Below, piece by piece: positions 23,678 through 33,376 of a stretch of DNA of 64,000 bases (the first letter of the stretch is position 1; each line of letters opens with the position of its first letter). Where the stretch lies: assembly GCF_026000115.1 (NCBI RefSeq), contig NZ_AP026867.1:1767501-1831500 (forward strand), read 5' to 3'. Below the pieces are notes generated by a model. That model saw only the letters and a program-made list of their open reading frames with translations, did no database searches and was not told where the DNA came from. The stretch is from Aureispira anguillae. Lineage in GTDB: Bacteria; Bacteroidota; Bacteroidia; Chitinophagales; Saprospiraceae. The translations under genes and the position numbers were made by a program.

Positions 23678-26596
23678 TTAAACTTTCTTTCGGAGAAAGA
23701 GCCGTGCTAAAAAAACAATTATAATACCAAAAAATAAGAGCAAAAGGCCGTTGACAAAAGAGAACAACTGAAACGCACTTAAAGTCAGCGGTTCTTGATT
23801 GCCCAATTGTATGAATGGAGCCCAAAGTGCAGGGTGAGCGGCTATTCCATTTCTTTGTTTAAGGTAGGTTAACTTGGCCGATCGAAGTGCAGCACTTTTA
23901 GATTTTCCTTTTTTTAATTCCGTATAAAAAAAGCGCATAATTTCGGAAGTAGAATAGTCGTTGACCTGCCACAAACTCACGACTAAGCTAGGGACACCCG
24001 CATGCATAAACGAACGGGCTAGAGACATGATGCCTTCCCCTTTTTCAAACTTTCCAAAACCTGTCTCACAGGCACTTAAGACAACCAATTGAGCATTTAG
24101 GGGTAAATTGCTGATTTCAAAAGCATGCAAAAAATTGTCTTCTGTTTGGGCACCATCCTCTGTAAAAGCCAAAGAAGAAGCGATTGGATTTTTTTTGTTG
24201 AGAATCCCATGCATGGCTAGATGGATAAGCCCATAATGAGGGAGGTGTTTTTTGAACAGGGTTTCATTGGCTTGTTGATCATACAAAAATATCCCTTTAG
24301 TGACTTTTTCTAAGGCTTTAACCTCGTTAACAGCCGCAGGCAGTGGTTTTAAATTTCGGCGAAACATCAAATCTTCTTCGGACCTGTTTTTTTGGGTAAC
24401 CACCTTGTTTTTATAATCGGCAGCAACAGCCAATAGTTCTACTTGCTTGGCTTGTGTATCGTACTGCTGTTTATTTTGTAATAATAAAGTACCCGAATAA
24501 GAGTATTGAATTTCATAATCGTGGATCAGGTAGTTTTTATGCTGGTAATCAACAGAATGGTCTTCTTTGATCGAAGCGGTAAACGCTTCAAAAGGCAAGT
24601 GACCTAACAAATGATCGGGGATAATAATTAAGTGCTCATTAGAGCTGTTTTGGAGTACTGGTTTAAGGAGCGTTGTATAAAATTTGTGGGAAAGCTTATC
24701 ATAGGTTTGGTTGGCAATGGTAGCATTGGCTTGTACATACTTCAAGTCCGTTAGTACTTTTCTAAATGCTTGAATATCCTTGGTGTAATTGCTATCTAAT
24801 TGAATGCGTTGAAAATTAGCTGTTTGTTGCGTTGCACTCCAGATGTAAACATCTGGAAATTGAATATAATAGGCAATAAGGGTGGCTTGTTGGTCTAATA
24901 TGATTTGTTGGATTTCTTGGACAGAAGCAATATGATTTTTGTATTTTAATTGATAATACAAAGGGTAATCTTTTTCGAGTTTTTGGATCAAAACCTCTAA
25001 TGCTCGCTTCTTAGCAAACAATGCTTCTTGAAGTTCATAGGGGGGCTTTCGCTTCTTGTTAACCTCTAGTATTTTTTTATCTAATTTGCTAATGGCTTTT
25101 TTGAGTTGGTTTTCTTTTTGGATTAGACTGTCTGGAATACCTCCAAAATTAAGAGCTCTTTTAGAACTAAGGGCACTCGTTAAGGTCGCATCTCGACTGC
25201 GTTCTGCCAATTGAAAACCATCCTCTAAATATTTTCTGTCCTGCGTCAATTCATACAATTGGTGAGCGAGTTTAATCCCTATGGTAAAGGGCATAAAATT
25301 TTTGTTTAGAATCTTTAGTTTGTCTTGGTCGCTCAATTTATTTTTGGCTTGATCCAAAATAGCTATTTGGGCTAAAACAGTTTGATGTGCATGTTTTAGA
25401 TTGGCAATGTCCTTGTTTTTTTTGTACAAGTGTTGGAATGCCATCGTGCGGTTATTTAAATTTCCAATTGCATTAATTGGATCTAATATTTTGTATTTAG
25501 CTATGATTGGTAGTAGATCTACTAAGGGAGTTGTATCTTTGTAATTTAACGTGTTGGCGATAAAGCTCTGTTGACTAGCGATTAAAGCATCATCGTGACG
25601 CCCCATCATATTGAGCAAAATCGTTAAATTGCCATAAGCCAGGGCAACATTGGGGTTGTGAGAACCAAAAATACGAGTTTTGATAGCGATTGATTTTCTA
25701 AAATAAGTTTCCGAAGTAGCTAAGTCATTGAGCTGTGCATAAGCAATGGCTAAATTCATATAAGCCATCGCTGTTATCGTACTAATCGCACCATGTTCTT
25801 TGGTAGTTGCGGCTATATATTCATGATAGATGCTCAATCCTTGATCTGTTTGCCCAACTTGGAGATAATGACCTGCCAAATTATTGAGCAATGAAATTTC
25901 TAGGCGGCGGCTGGTGTGGCTACTGTCTTTTTTGCAAATGACAAGCGCCTTTTTGATGTAATGCAATTGTTGAGTATAATCTCCAGCTTTAAAATAGCCC
26001 ATTGAAAATGATCGATACAATCGAGCTAGATGAAGCGGGGTGGTTTGGGGGCTATTTTGATAAATCGCTAAGGCCTTGTTAAAATATTCAATCGCTCTGT
26101 TGGTTTGCGTTTTCTCTTTGTAAAAAATGCCTATTTTTTGATAATTATTAGCCAGTTCCAAGGTTTGGTTTAAACGATCTTTATTGTAAAAAACAATCAG
26201 TTTTTTTCCTTGTTTTATTGCTTTATCGTAATGCCCAATTTGCTCATAAGAAGATCTTGCAACCCAATGTGTATAAATGGATGGCTGAATAGAATCGCTA
26301 TAAAGTTTAGCAATCTGTAAGGCTTTACGAATATGTAGAATTGCTTCAGCATAAGATTCTTCTAGTCCTAGATAATTTGCTTTGATCGAATGATAAATTT
26401 GTTGTTCAATGCTATTAGGAGTTAGTTTTGGGAGTTCATTTTGCTCAAATGCGTTTAAGGCTTTATGGATGGGAGTTGGTGGATTGCTCGCTAACATTTT
26501 TTGTAGCGCAGCTAACTTAGCACGTGGAGATGCTTCTTTTTGGGAAAATAGAATATTGGGGGAGAAAAATATAAAAATTAGTACTATTAATTTCAT
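23678..26596 (-). CDS. CHAT domain protein with TPR repeats and C-terminal membrane anchor
   Basis: About 972 residues from the ATG at 26596, where MKLIVLIFIFFSPNILFSQ is a signal peptide (the frame extends seven codons further up). Residues 30-400 are tandem tetratricopeptide repeats (AEAILHIRKALQIAKLY, RAIEYFNKALAIYQNSP, ATSETYFRKSIAIKTRIF). The C-terminal third is a CHAT caspase-like domain with an intact dyad: His in GLIHLAMHGIL (H803) and Cys in VVLSACETGFG (C850, numbered from the longest frame), plus GVPSLVVSLWQVND. One transmembrane helix follows (about 948-972) with a basic tail. CHAT proteases are usually activated by partner binding to the TPRs. Here the protease faces the periplasm; target unknown. 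Confidence 0.92.
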   Translation of the reverse strand: MKLIVLIFIFFSPNILFSQKEASPRAKLAALQKMLASNPPTPIHKALNAFEQNELPKLTPNSIEQQIYHSIKANYLGLEESYAEAILHIRKALQIAKLYSDSIQPSIYTHWVARSSYEQIGHYDKAIKQGKKLIVFYNKDRLNQTLELANNYQKIGIFYKEKTQTNRAIEYFNKALAIYQNSPQTTPLHLARLYRSFSMGYFKAGDYTQQLHYIKKALVICKKDSSHTSRRLEISLLNNLAGHYLQVGQTDQGLSIYHEYIAATTKEHGAISTITAMAYMNLAIAYAQLNDLATSETYFRKSIAIKTRIFGSHNPNVALAYGNLTILLNMMGRHDDALIASQQSFIANTLNYKDTTPLVDLLPIIAKYKILDPINAIGNLNNRTMAFQHLYKKNKDIANLKHAHQTVLAQIAILDQAKNKLSDQDKLKILNKNFMPFTIGIKLAHQLYELTQDRKYLEDGFQLAERSRDATLTSALSSKRALNFGGIPDSLIQKENQLKKAISKLDKKILEVNKKRKPPYELQEALFAKKRALEVLIQKLEKDYPLYYQLKYKNHIASVQEIQQIILDQQATLIAYYIQFPDVYIWSATQQTANFQRIQLDSNYTKDIQAFRKVLTDLKYVQANATIANQTYDKLSHKFYTTLLKPVLQNSSNEHLIIIPDHLLGHLPFEAFTASIKEDHSVDYQHKNYLIHDYEIQYSYSGTLLLQNKQQYDTQAKQVELLAVAADYKNKVVTQKNRSEEDLMFRRNLKPLPAAVNEVKALEKVTKGIFLYDQQANETLFKKHLPHYGLIHLAMHGILNKKNPIASSLAFTEDGAQTEDNFLHAFEISNLPLNAQLVVLSACETGFGKFEKGEGIMSLARSFMHAGVPSLVVSLWQVNDYSTSEIMRFFYTELKKGKSKSAALRSAKLTYLKQRNGIAAHPALWAPFIQLGNQEPLTLSAFQLFSFVNGLLLLFFGIIIVFLARLFLRKKV

Positions 26597-26764
26597 GAAA
26601 TCTTTGTTCTTTTGCATTCAAACAAAATAGGGAGTAGAAGGAAATTGTTTTAAATAGTTTTGCTGTGGAATGTGACAGCATAAAATAACTAAGTTAAGAA
26701 TTTTAATTTAAAAGTTAAACTCTAAAGTGTCAAGCCTATTCACCAAATCAAATAACTAACTTAT

Positions 26765-27574
26765 ATGAAATCAGTAAGGGATCAAATGCAAGCACTTATT
26801 CAGCTTCCTGAGCATCCAAAACGAATCGTATCTTTAGTACCTTCCCAAACAGAGCTGCTGTATTATTGGGGCTTAGGGGATAGGGTGGTAGGGATTACCA
26901 AATTTTGCATACATCCTAAGGAGTGGTATAAAACAAAGACAAGGGTAGGGGGAACCAAAAAAATCAATTTTGATGTAATAGAGGCTTTAGAACCTGATTT
27001 AATTATTGGAAATAAAGAAGAAAATGAGCAAAAAGATATAGAATTTTTAAAAAAAAGATACCCTGTCTGGATGAGTGATATGCAACGGCTAGACGAGGTC
27101 TGGGATATGATGCATTCATTGGGAACAGTGCTAAATGTAGAAGAACAGAGTAAGCGTTTGGTGCAACAGCTCAAAACAGATTTTGAGGACTTAAGAACGA
27201 CTACAAAAGGCCGTCAATGGCGGGTGGCTTATTTTATTTGGAAAGACCCATTTATGGTTGCAGCTTCCAATACGTTTATTGATACGGTACTTCAACAAGC
27301 TGGCTTTGAAAATGCATTTAGGGATTTTGAGCGTTATCCTGAAGTTGGAATAGCTGAAATCCAACAACAACAGCCTGAATTGATATTTTTATCCTCAGAG
27401 CCTTATCCATTTAGAGCAAAACATATACATCTATTTCAGCAGATTTGCCCAACTGCAAGGATTGAAATTGTGGATGGAGAGCTCTTTTCTTGGTATGGGG
27501 CTAGACTATTGCATACGGTGGATTATATAAAAGAATTGCAAGAAAAGTTAGAACAAGGGGTTAAGGATAACTAA
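26765..27574 (+). CDS. BtuF-like substrate-binding protein without signal peptide
   Basis: Protein of 269 residues with the helical-backbone metal/cobalamin-binding fold: PKRIVSLVPSQTELLYYWGLGDRVVGITKFCIHP, RVGGTKKINFDVIEALEPDLIIGN, then the long helix and second lobe (WRVAYFIWKDPFMVAASNTFIDTVLQQAGFENAF, EVGIAEIQQQQPELIFLSSEP). BtuF proteins normally deliver vitamin B12 to an ABC importer, but this one starts MKSVRDQMQALIQLPEHPKR with no export signal, and no transporter genes are near. It may act in the cytoplasm, as seen for many Bacteroidota relatives; ligand unknown. It is followed by recQ2 135 bp downstream. Confidence 0.82.
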   Translation: MKSVRDQMQALIQLPEHPKRIVSLVPSQTELLYYWGLGDRVVGITKFCIHPKEWYKTKTRVGGTKKINFDVIEALEPDLIIGNKEENEQKDIEFLKKRYPVWMSDMQRLDEVWDMMHSLGTVLNVEEQSKRLVQQLKTDFEDLRTTTKGRQWRVAYFIWKDPFMVAASNTFIDTVLQQAGFENAFRDFERYPEVGIAEIQQQQPELIFLSSEPYPFRAKHIHLFQQICPTARIEIVDGELFSWYGARLLHTVDYIKELQEKLEQGVKDN

Positions 27575-27708
27575 AGAAAAATAGTTAGAAATTTTTGTTA
27601 TAGTGTATTTAATATTCTGCGTGGGTTGTTAGGTCAAAACAAAAAAATAAAGGGCATTCTTGCCCAAAACTTGGCGCATTTCTCTAAAAAGCATACTTTT
27701 AAAGTACA

Positions 27709-29631
27709 ATGAACTCAAAAAAAACAAGATTGACCCCACACGAAGTACTTAAAAAATACTGGGGGTATGATGATTTTCGACCATTACAATTGGATATTGT
27801 TCAATCTGTATTAGATGGAAAAGACACCTTGGCCTTGTTGCCAACAGGTGGTGGGAAATCTATTTGTTTTCAGGTGCCCGCATTGTGTTTGGATGGGATC
27901 TGCATTGTTGTCTCTCCTCTGATTGCGTTGATGAAAGATCAAGTCAAAAATTTGGTCGATAGAGGGATTCGAGCCTATGCTATTTATTCAGGTATGAAAA
28001 TTGCGACCATTGATCGAATTTTAGACAACTGCATTCATGGAGGAGTTGATTTTCTTTATCTTTCGCCAGAACGTTTGTCTTCAGACTTGGCAATAGAGCG
28101 AATCAAACAGATGAAGGTAACTTTACTAGCTGTTGATGAAGCACATTGTATTTCGCAATGGGGCTACGATTTTCGTCCTTCTTACCTAAATATTGCTGAA
28201 ATTCGAGCGTTATTACCCAATATCCCTTTAATTGCACTAACTGCTACGGCTACTCGACCCGTTGTTAAGGACATTCAAGAAAAGTTAGTATTCTCCCAAA
28301 CTGCTAATGTTTTCCAGAAAAGTTTTGCTCGCCAAAATCTCTCTTATGTTGTTTTGTATGAAGAAAATAAGCGAACAAAGATGCTTAATATTTTGCGAAA
28401 AATAAAAGGCTCAGGGATTGTTTATGTACAAAATAGAAGAGAGACACAGGAGGTGGCTTACTTCTTGAAAAAAAATGGTATTTCTGCGGAATTTTACCAC
28501 GCAGGACGCAGTGGAGATACCCGAGAAAAGGTACAAGAAAATTGGATTAACAATAAGGTTCGTATCATGGTCGCTACCAATGCTTTTGGAATGGGGATTG
28601 ATAAGCCTGATGTGCGCATTGTGATTCATTTGACCTTGCCCGATAGCTTAGAAGCTTATTTTCAAGAAGCAGGTCGAGGTGGAAGAGATGGGGAAAAAGC
28701 TTTTGGAATTTTGTTGTATAACCAATCTGATCGAATCAAACAAGAACGAAATTTTAAGCAATCTTATCCTACGCTCAAAGAAATTCGCAGAGTGTATCAA
28801 GCATTGGGCTCTTATTATCAGTTGGCTATTGGAGCTGGTTTGGGGCAAACCTTTGATTTGGATGTGGCAGATTTTGCCAAGACTTATAATTTAAATCCAA
28901 TCGAAACGCTTCATGCACTCAAAATTCTAATGAAGGAAGAGTATTTAAATTTAACAGAGAATGTTTTTTTTCCTTCTACCTTGCAAGTGATTGTCCGAAA
29001 GGAGGAACTTTATGATTATATGTTGAGAAACAATAAAATAGAACGACTGATAAAGGTTATTTTGAGATCTTACCAAGGGGCTTTTAATCACGATGTAAAT
29101 ATAAGAGAAGGGCAATTGGCTCATTTTCTTAAGGTGCCCCAAAAGCAGTTGGTGTTTATGCTAGATAAACTGCATAAGGACGCTATTATTCGATACAAAC
29201 CCCAAAAAGATGCTCCTCAGTTGACTTTTTTGTTAGAACGATTACCAGAAAAAGAAATGGTCATCGACCAACAGCGTTATAAATTCTTAAAAGAACGCCA
29301 ACAAAAGCGCATGGAGGGGGCTTTGTATTATGCAGAAACACTGCAATGCCGCAATCAGTTGCTATTGGCCTATTTTGATGAAAAAGGAGCTAAGGTTTGT
29401 GGTCACTGTGATGTTTGCCTAGGGCGACATGACCAATATGTAAAGCATCAGGAGTATTATGAAATCAAAACAAAACTAGAGTATGCCTTGAAAAAAAATT
29501 CAGTGGAGCTGCGTGCTTTAGTGGATCAATTTCCTAGTACTATGAAAGAAAAGGTGCTAAAAGCAATTGAGCACCTTATGGACAATCATATGATTGTCCG
29601 AACGGGCAATAATCAGTTGCGTTGGAATTAA
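27709..29631 (+). CDS. recQ: RecQ family ATP-dependent DNA helicase (no HRDC)
   Basis: Second RecQ of the window, 640 residues. FRPLQLDIVQSVL (motif 0), LPTGGGKSICFQVPA (Walker A), VSPLIALMKDQVKNL, VDEAHCISQWGYDFRPSY, ALTATATRPVV, then GIVYVQNRRETQEVAYFL, GIDKPDVRIVIH and QEAGRGGRDGEKA. The zinc site is present (LQCRNQLLLAYF and CGHCDVCLG), followed by only about 60 residues, so the HRDC domain of the 13272 paralogue is absent. The aromatic-rich loop and arginine finger are intact, so it should be active. Bacteroidota often carry two RecQ types with presumably different substrates. Ends 18 bp before a symmetric terminator. Confidence 0.93.
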   Translation: MNSKKTRLTPHEVLKKYWGYDDFRPLQLDIVQSVLDGKDTLALLPTGGGKSICFQVPALCLDGICIVVSPLIALMKDQVKNLVDRGIRAYAIYSGMKIATIDRILDNCIHGGVDFLYLSPERLSSDLAIERIKQMKVTLLAVDEAHCISQWGYDFRPSYLNIAEIRALLPNIPLIALTATATRPVVKDIQEKLVFSQTANVFQKSFARQNLSYVVLYEENKRTKMLNILRKIKGSGIVYVQNRRETQEVAYFLKKNGISAEFYHAGRSGDTREKVQENWINNKVRIMVATNAFGMGIDKPDVRIVIHLTLPDSLEAYFQEAGRGGRDGEKAFGILLYNQSDRIKQERNFKQSYPTLKEIRRVYQALGSYYQLAIGAGLGQTFDLDVADFAKTYNLNPIETLHALKILMKEEYLNLTENVFFPSTLQVIVRKEELYDYMLRNNKIERLIKVILRSYQGAFNHDVNIREGQLAHFLKVPQKQLVFMLDKLHKDAIIRYKPQKDAPQLTFLLERLPEKEMVIDQQRYKFLKERQQKRMEGALYYAETLQCRNQLLLAYFDEKGAKVCGHCDVCLGRHDQYVKHQEYYEIKTKLEYALKKNSVELRALVDQFPSTMKEKVLKAIEHLMDNHMIVRTGNNQLRWN

Positions 29632-29648
29632 ACGGCTTCTATATAAAA

Positions 29649-29685
29649 GAGCAACTTAGCAAACACAATGCTCGCTAAGTTGCTC
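29649..29685. terminator. bidirectional hairpin between convergent genes
   Basis: Perfect 12-bp stem GAGCAACTTAGC (29649-29660) and GCTAAGTTGCTC (29674-29685). A-rich left flank and AAATTAAT right flank. It separates recQ2 from the T9SS PKD gene. Confidence 0.8.
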
Positions 29686-29715
29686 AAATTAATGATATAA
29701 AATACACCTACTTTT

Positions 29716-32142
29716 CTAATGGGTTACAACAAATGGTTTGGTGATTTTATGTTGAGGAAACTGGATGCTAATCCAATAAGATCCAGCTGCTAATTGGGAA
29801 CTGTCAAGATTTATTGGTTCACCTGCTGTGATTTTTCCTGTTTTTATTCTTTCTCCGAGATGGTCAACGATCTGATATTCAAAATTTCCTTTTTCAGTGG
29901 TTTTTAAACTAAATTGAACCGTTCCTGTAGAGGATGGATTGGGACTAATGATTAAGTTATTTGTAGTCGTTTCACCTGCGGATACCCTAATTTGTTTAGC
30001 ATCCTTTTGCGTTTGGGGTTGTCTTTCTAGCGTGGTAGGAGGGAGTGCACAAATGGTATTAATTACTTGAAAATTGTAAATGGTACAACAAGTATCAGCA
30101 CCAATAGCTGCACAAACTTCAACACTAATCGTTTTAATTCCTTCGCTTATAAACGTATGGGTAGGATTTAAATCAGTGCTTGTGCCATCTCCAAAATCCC
30201 AAGAAATACCCGCAGGAACACTTCCACCACCATAAACGATGATGGGATCAAATTTGAACTCCCCATTCTCAAAGCAATAATTGACACAAACATCTACCTC
30301 GCAAGGACTACACAAATCATCGGTTAGTTTTCCGAACGTAAATAGATCTGGTCTGGGATTACTACGCTCAAAATCGGTAGAAACAAGAGGAATTGCGGTG
30401 CGTATTGTTGGTGCTCCAGCAAGTGTTGTGGTAGCCAGACCACTATTGCCATGCGATACCCATTGATTGGGAGCCAAATCCCAACGAGTAACGGCCAATT
30501 CGCACAATTCATGATTAAAACAAGGAGTAGAATTGTAGTTCAATTCCAAATTAAAAGTCCAAGGGTCTGCTGCTGAATTATCATACTTTTGAATTGCCCA
30601 AACCTCACAAGGACTGATTTCGCTAAGGGTAGGTGTTTCAAAACTTAAAACAGATTCTACGGACTCGGCATCAAAATATTCTGCACTATACATATTAATA
30701 ATGCTATGTCCTGTACTTATCCCAGAGATGGGTTTGATTAAGGCAGGACGATAGAGCGAAGACTTGCCAATTGGTAATTCAAGTTCCTTTCCTGTTCTAA
30801 CTCGGATCGCTCCATTGCAGTGAGAGGCATCCGACGCACCCGCTATTGACGTATTGGTGTTTAAGACAAGTACATCATCCGTTAGAGCGTCTTGGGTAGA
30901 AGCAGTCGTAGGATAGAGAATACCTTGTATAAATTGAATTTGATTGTTAAAAGTTGTAGGTCCTTCTAAAATAATGTTTCCTAAAGGCTTGTTAATTTTT
31001 AGGGAGGGTAAAATCCCTGAAAAATTATCATTGTTATAGGGATGTCGAATATGCTGATTGGGATCTAAAGGATCATTGCCGTTCATAACCAAAAATAAAT
31101 TGCCAAAAGCAGCTGTACCTGTAAATTCAAACGATGCGGTAGTGTGAACATTACCAACAATTAAATCGTTTTTGATGTGAATTTCAGTGCCTATAGGTGC
31201 ATTCATAATAATTGGGTCTGAGCCCGTTCCTAATACGCCAAGTGAACCAGCAGTCATAAAGTTGTTTTCTACAATACAAGGAGCTCCTGAAAACTCTTTA
31301 GTGGCAGGATCTGCTCCATTCGTGGTCACTTTTAAGTCCCAAAAATGTACGTTGCCAAGGTTATAAAAACGGGTAGCCATTCCTGCGCTTCTATTGGACA
31401 AAACTACAGTGCCTTGACGAGAATTGTCAAAGTGAAGACCATTCGCAAAGGTCGCATTGTGTCGAATTCTAGTTTCATCTTCAGGGGCTTTAAAGGTTCC
31501 ATTTTCAACAGTTAGTGGGACCGCAAACAATAGACCATAGCTGGGAGAAATTCCTCCAACAATACCAGCTCCTCCTTGAAAGCCATTAGACGCTAAGACT
31601 GGACCGCCAAAATTAAAACGTGCTTGATAGGCTAGCATAGCATTTACCGCTATTAAGTCGGAGTGACCTGATGAAATGGAAATACTACCATCCCAAAAAC
31701 CTTCTCCTCCAGCATCATCGGATTCAGATACGTTGAATCGAGTACCATTTATTTGGGTAAGCGTTCCTGTATAACCTTCGATAATAATTCCTCCGACCCG
31801 TAAAGAAGCATTAATATCGCAATTGCCATCGTATAAGTTGTTGAAAATGGCAATATCATTTTTAGGTCCCTCTGGATTAATAAGCCCCCCTTGTCCAGGG
31901 TAAAAAGGAGCAGGGGAGATCCTATCACTAGTAGCATAGGGATAATAATCCCAATTGCTGGCATCTGTCCAGTCATCTGTTGATCCACCTCCTGTCCACA
32001 AAAACTGATTTTGGGCAAAAGAAGTACTAGAAAATACCATTACCATAAAAAATAAAAAGCCTGTTTTCAATACGGAGCATCTTACCGTAGAGTTGCTAGA
32101 AGTAGCTTTAATTACTTCGCTGTTTAAATTCTTTGTGTTCAT
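29716..32142 (-). CDS. T9SS-sorted secreted protein with PKD domain
   Basis: Large exported protein of 808 residues. A long n-region precedes the hydrophobic core TGFLFFMVMVFSSTSFAQ (cleavage near residue 44). The body is beta-rich and adhesin-like (WTGGGSTDDWTDASNWDYYP start; many GTxxFNN, VENxF turns). A PKD domain sits at about 640-700 (PAGISWDFGDGTSTDLNPTH), followed by a T9SS type A sorting domain from LIISPNPSSTGTVQFSL to the end. The gene is next to the LytTR response regulator at 32370 (same strand), and two direct repeats 21 bp apart lie about 80 bp upstream of its start, so that regulator may control it. Confidence 0.88.
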   Translation of the reverse strand: MNTKNLNSEVIKATSSNSTVRCSVLKTGFLFFMVMVFSSTSFAQNQFLWTGGGSTDDWTDASNWDYYPYATSDRISPAPFYPGQGGLINPEGPKNDIAIFNNLYDGNCDINASLRVGGIIIEGYTGTLTQINGTRFNVSESDDAGGEGFWDGSISISSGHSDLIAVNAMLAYQARFNFGGPVLASNGFQGGAGIVGGISPSYGLLFAVPLTVENGTFKAPEDETRIRHNATFANGLHFDNSRQGTVVLSNRSAGMATRFYNLGNVHFWDLKVTTNGADPATKEFSGAPCIVENNFMTAGSLGVLGTGSDPIIMNAPIGTEIHIKNDLIVGNVHTTASFEFTGTAAFGNLFLVMNGNDPLDPNQHIRHPYNNDNFSGILPSLKINKPLGNIILEGPTTFNNQIQFIQGILYPTTASTQDALTDDVLVLNTNTSIAGASDASHCNGAIRVRTGKELELPIGKSSLYRPALIKPISGISTGHSIINMYSAEYFDAESVESVLSFETPTLSEISPCEVWAIQKYDNSAADPWTFNLELNYNSTPCFNHELCELAVTRWDLAPNQWVSHGNSGLATTTLAGAPTIRTAIPLVSTDFERSNPRPDLFTFGKLTDDLCSPCEVDVCVNYCFENGEFKFDPIIVYGGGSVPAGISWDFGDGTSTDLNPTHTFISEGIKTISVEVCAAIGADTCCTIYNFQVINTICALPPTTLERQPQTQKDAKQIRVSAGETTTNNLIISPNPSSTGTVQFSLKTTEKGNFEYQIVDHLGERIKTGKITAGEPINLDSSQLAAGSYWISIQFPQHKITKPFVVTH

Positions 32143-32221
32143 TTTGAATCGTTTATAATAAATAAATGGGGTATATGTTGTTAAGTAATATAAATTATTC
32201 AGACTTGATTTGTTGTTAAAA

Positions 32222-32255
32222 TCTTTATTCGTAGTAATTGAGTCTTTATTTGTAA
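32222..32255. promoter_or_regulatory. direct-repeat pair, LytTR-type operator candidate
   Basis: TCTTTATTCGTAG (32222-32234) and TCTTTATTTGTAA (32243-32255) match at 11 of 13 positions with an exact 21-bp offset. LytTR regulators bind two direct repeats spaced about two helical turns. The same core, TATTCGT, occurs three times with 21-bp spacing at 43316-43364. Confidence 0.6.
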
Positions 32256-32313
32256 ATAAAGTGTTCTAATGTGAAAAATTTTAAGACTTGTATAACAGTT
32301 GCTCATAAGGAAA

Positions 32314-32345
32314 CAGCCCATTCAAAACTTGTTTTGAATGGGCTG
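32314..32345 (-). terminator. terminator-like hairpin after the LytTR regulator gene
   Basis: Perfect 15-bp stem (CAGCCCATTCAAAAC at 32314-32328 with its complement at 32331-32345) and a two-base loop. In the direction of the regulator gene it is followed only by TTTCC, so the T tract is short. Confidence 0.7.
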
Positions 32346-32369
32346 CTGGAATAATAAAAGAAATGGCAA

Positions 32370-33119
32370 TTAAGTAAGCTTATCAAAGTAGTTGATTAAC
32401 TTGTTTTTTAGTCGATGAGAGACAGGTATTTTATGATTGAGTGTCGTTACTAAAAAATTTTTATCTTTTTTGTCATAACGCATAACATGATTTAAATTAA
32501 CCAAATAGGACTGATGTACCCGCATGAAATTATCTTTAGGCAATAAATCCTCGTATTCTCTCAATATTTTAGAAGCCATAACTTTCTGTGAATCTGCTAG
32601 ATAAAAAGTCGTATAGCCTTTGTCGGATTCACAGTAAATAATATCAGCAACATGGATGACGTGGATACTGTCTGCGGTACTAATCGTAATCTTTTTGATG
32701 CTTTCTTCTTTATTATTTAAGTTTTGGAGCAAAGAGTCAAGACTTTCTTGTTGCTGCTGCTGAGAGAGTTTTTGCTTGATTTTTCGAACAGCAGCCATCA
32801 ACTCGCTTGCTTTGACAGGTTTTAGTAAATAATCAACAGCAGAGGCTCGTAATGCTTTTAATACATAGTCATTGTGTCCCGTAACAAAAATGACGTTGAG
32901 TGCTTCTCCTTCAAAATGTTTTAATACATCAAATCCACTATCAGACCCTAAGTCTATATCTAAAAATAAAATATCTGGTCGCTCTTGCTGGATCGATAGA
33001 ATAGCAGACAAAAGACTATCCGCTTGTTTAAAAGAGTCTATATCTGGGCAACATAAACTAGCAACTTGAATTAAGGTTTCTCTGGCTCGTTTTTCATCAT
33101 CAATAATAAGTGCTTTCAT
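32370..33119 (-). CDS. LytTR family response regulator
   Basis: Two-domain regulator of 249 residues. Receiver domain 1-120: acidic pair DDEKRAR, phosphoacceptor Asp in ILFLDIDLG, Thr/Lys in VIFVTGHND and YLLKPVKAS. A Gln-rich linker (SQQQQQESLDSLLQNL) leads to a LytTR DNA-binding domain (about 140-245: IHVIHVADIIYCESDKGYTTFYL, FMRVHQSYLVNLNHVMRYD). It is downstream of two TPR histidine kinases on the same strand and is their likely partner. Candidate binding sites of LytTR type lie 115 bp beyond its end (32222-32255) and at 43316-43364. Confidence 0.92.
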   Translation of the reverse strand: MKALIIDDEKRARETLIQVASLCCPDIDSFKQADSLLSAILSIQQERPDILFLDIDLGSDSGFDVLKHFEGEALNVIFVTGHNDYVLKALRASAVDYLLKPVKASELMAAVRKIKQKLSQQQQQESLDSLLQNLNNKEESIKKITISTADSIHVIHVADIIYCESDKGYTTFYLADSQKVMASKILREYEDLLPKDNFMRVHQSYLVNLNHVMRYDKKDKNFLVTTLNHKIPVSHRLKNKLINYFDKLT

Positions 33120-33299
33120 TATTTGGAGGCTAATTAGAATGAATGTTAATACTTGTTGTTACTCCAAGAAAAAACCGCATTAGGTTGATGGGTAGGCTTG
33201 GAGACATAGACCAAAGCCAAAACCCAATAGCAAACTAATTTAGTATCTTAGACAACTCGATGCAAGATGCTTTTTATGTTTTATACCGAAAAACTAAAA

Positions 33300-33376
33300 T
33301 CTCGAAGAACTCAGCTTGCTGGCTCACGAGTGATAACGAGGAAACCAAGCAACGTAGTTAGACTAATGGAGTATTA
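33300..33376. repeat. intergenic repeat R3 (module C plus boundary motif)
   Basis: Module C (CAGCTTGCTGGCTCACGAGT at 33312-33331, then GATAACGAG) is followed by a short tail and the boundary GGAGTATTA (33368-33376), which abuts and overlaps the stop codon of the kinase gene at 33374. It separates the kinase from the response regulator in what would otherwise be one operon. Confidence 0.75.
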
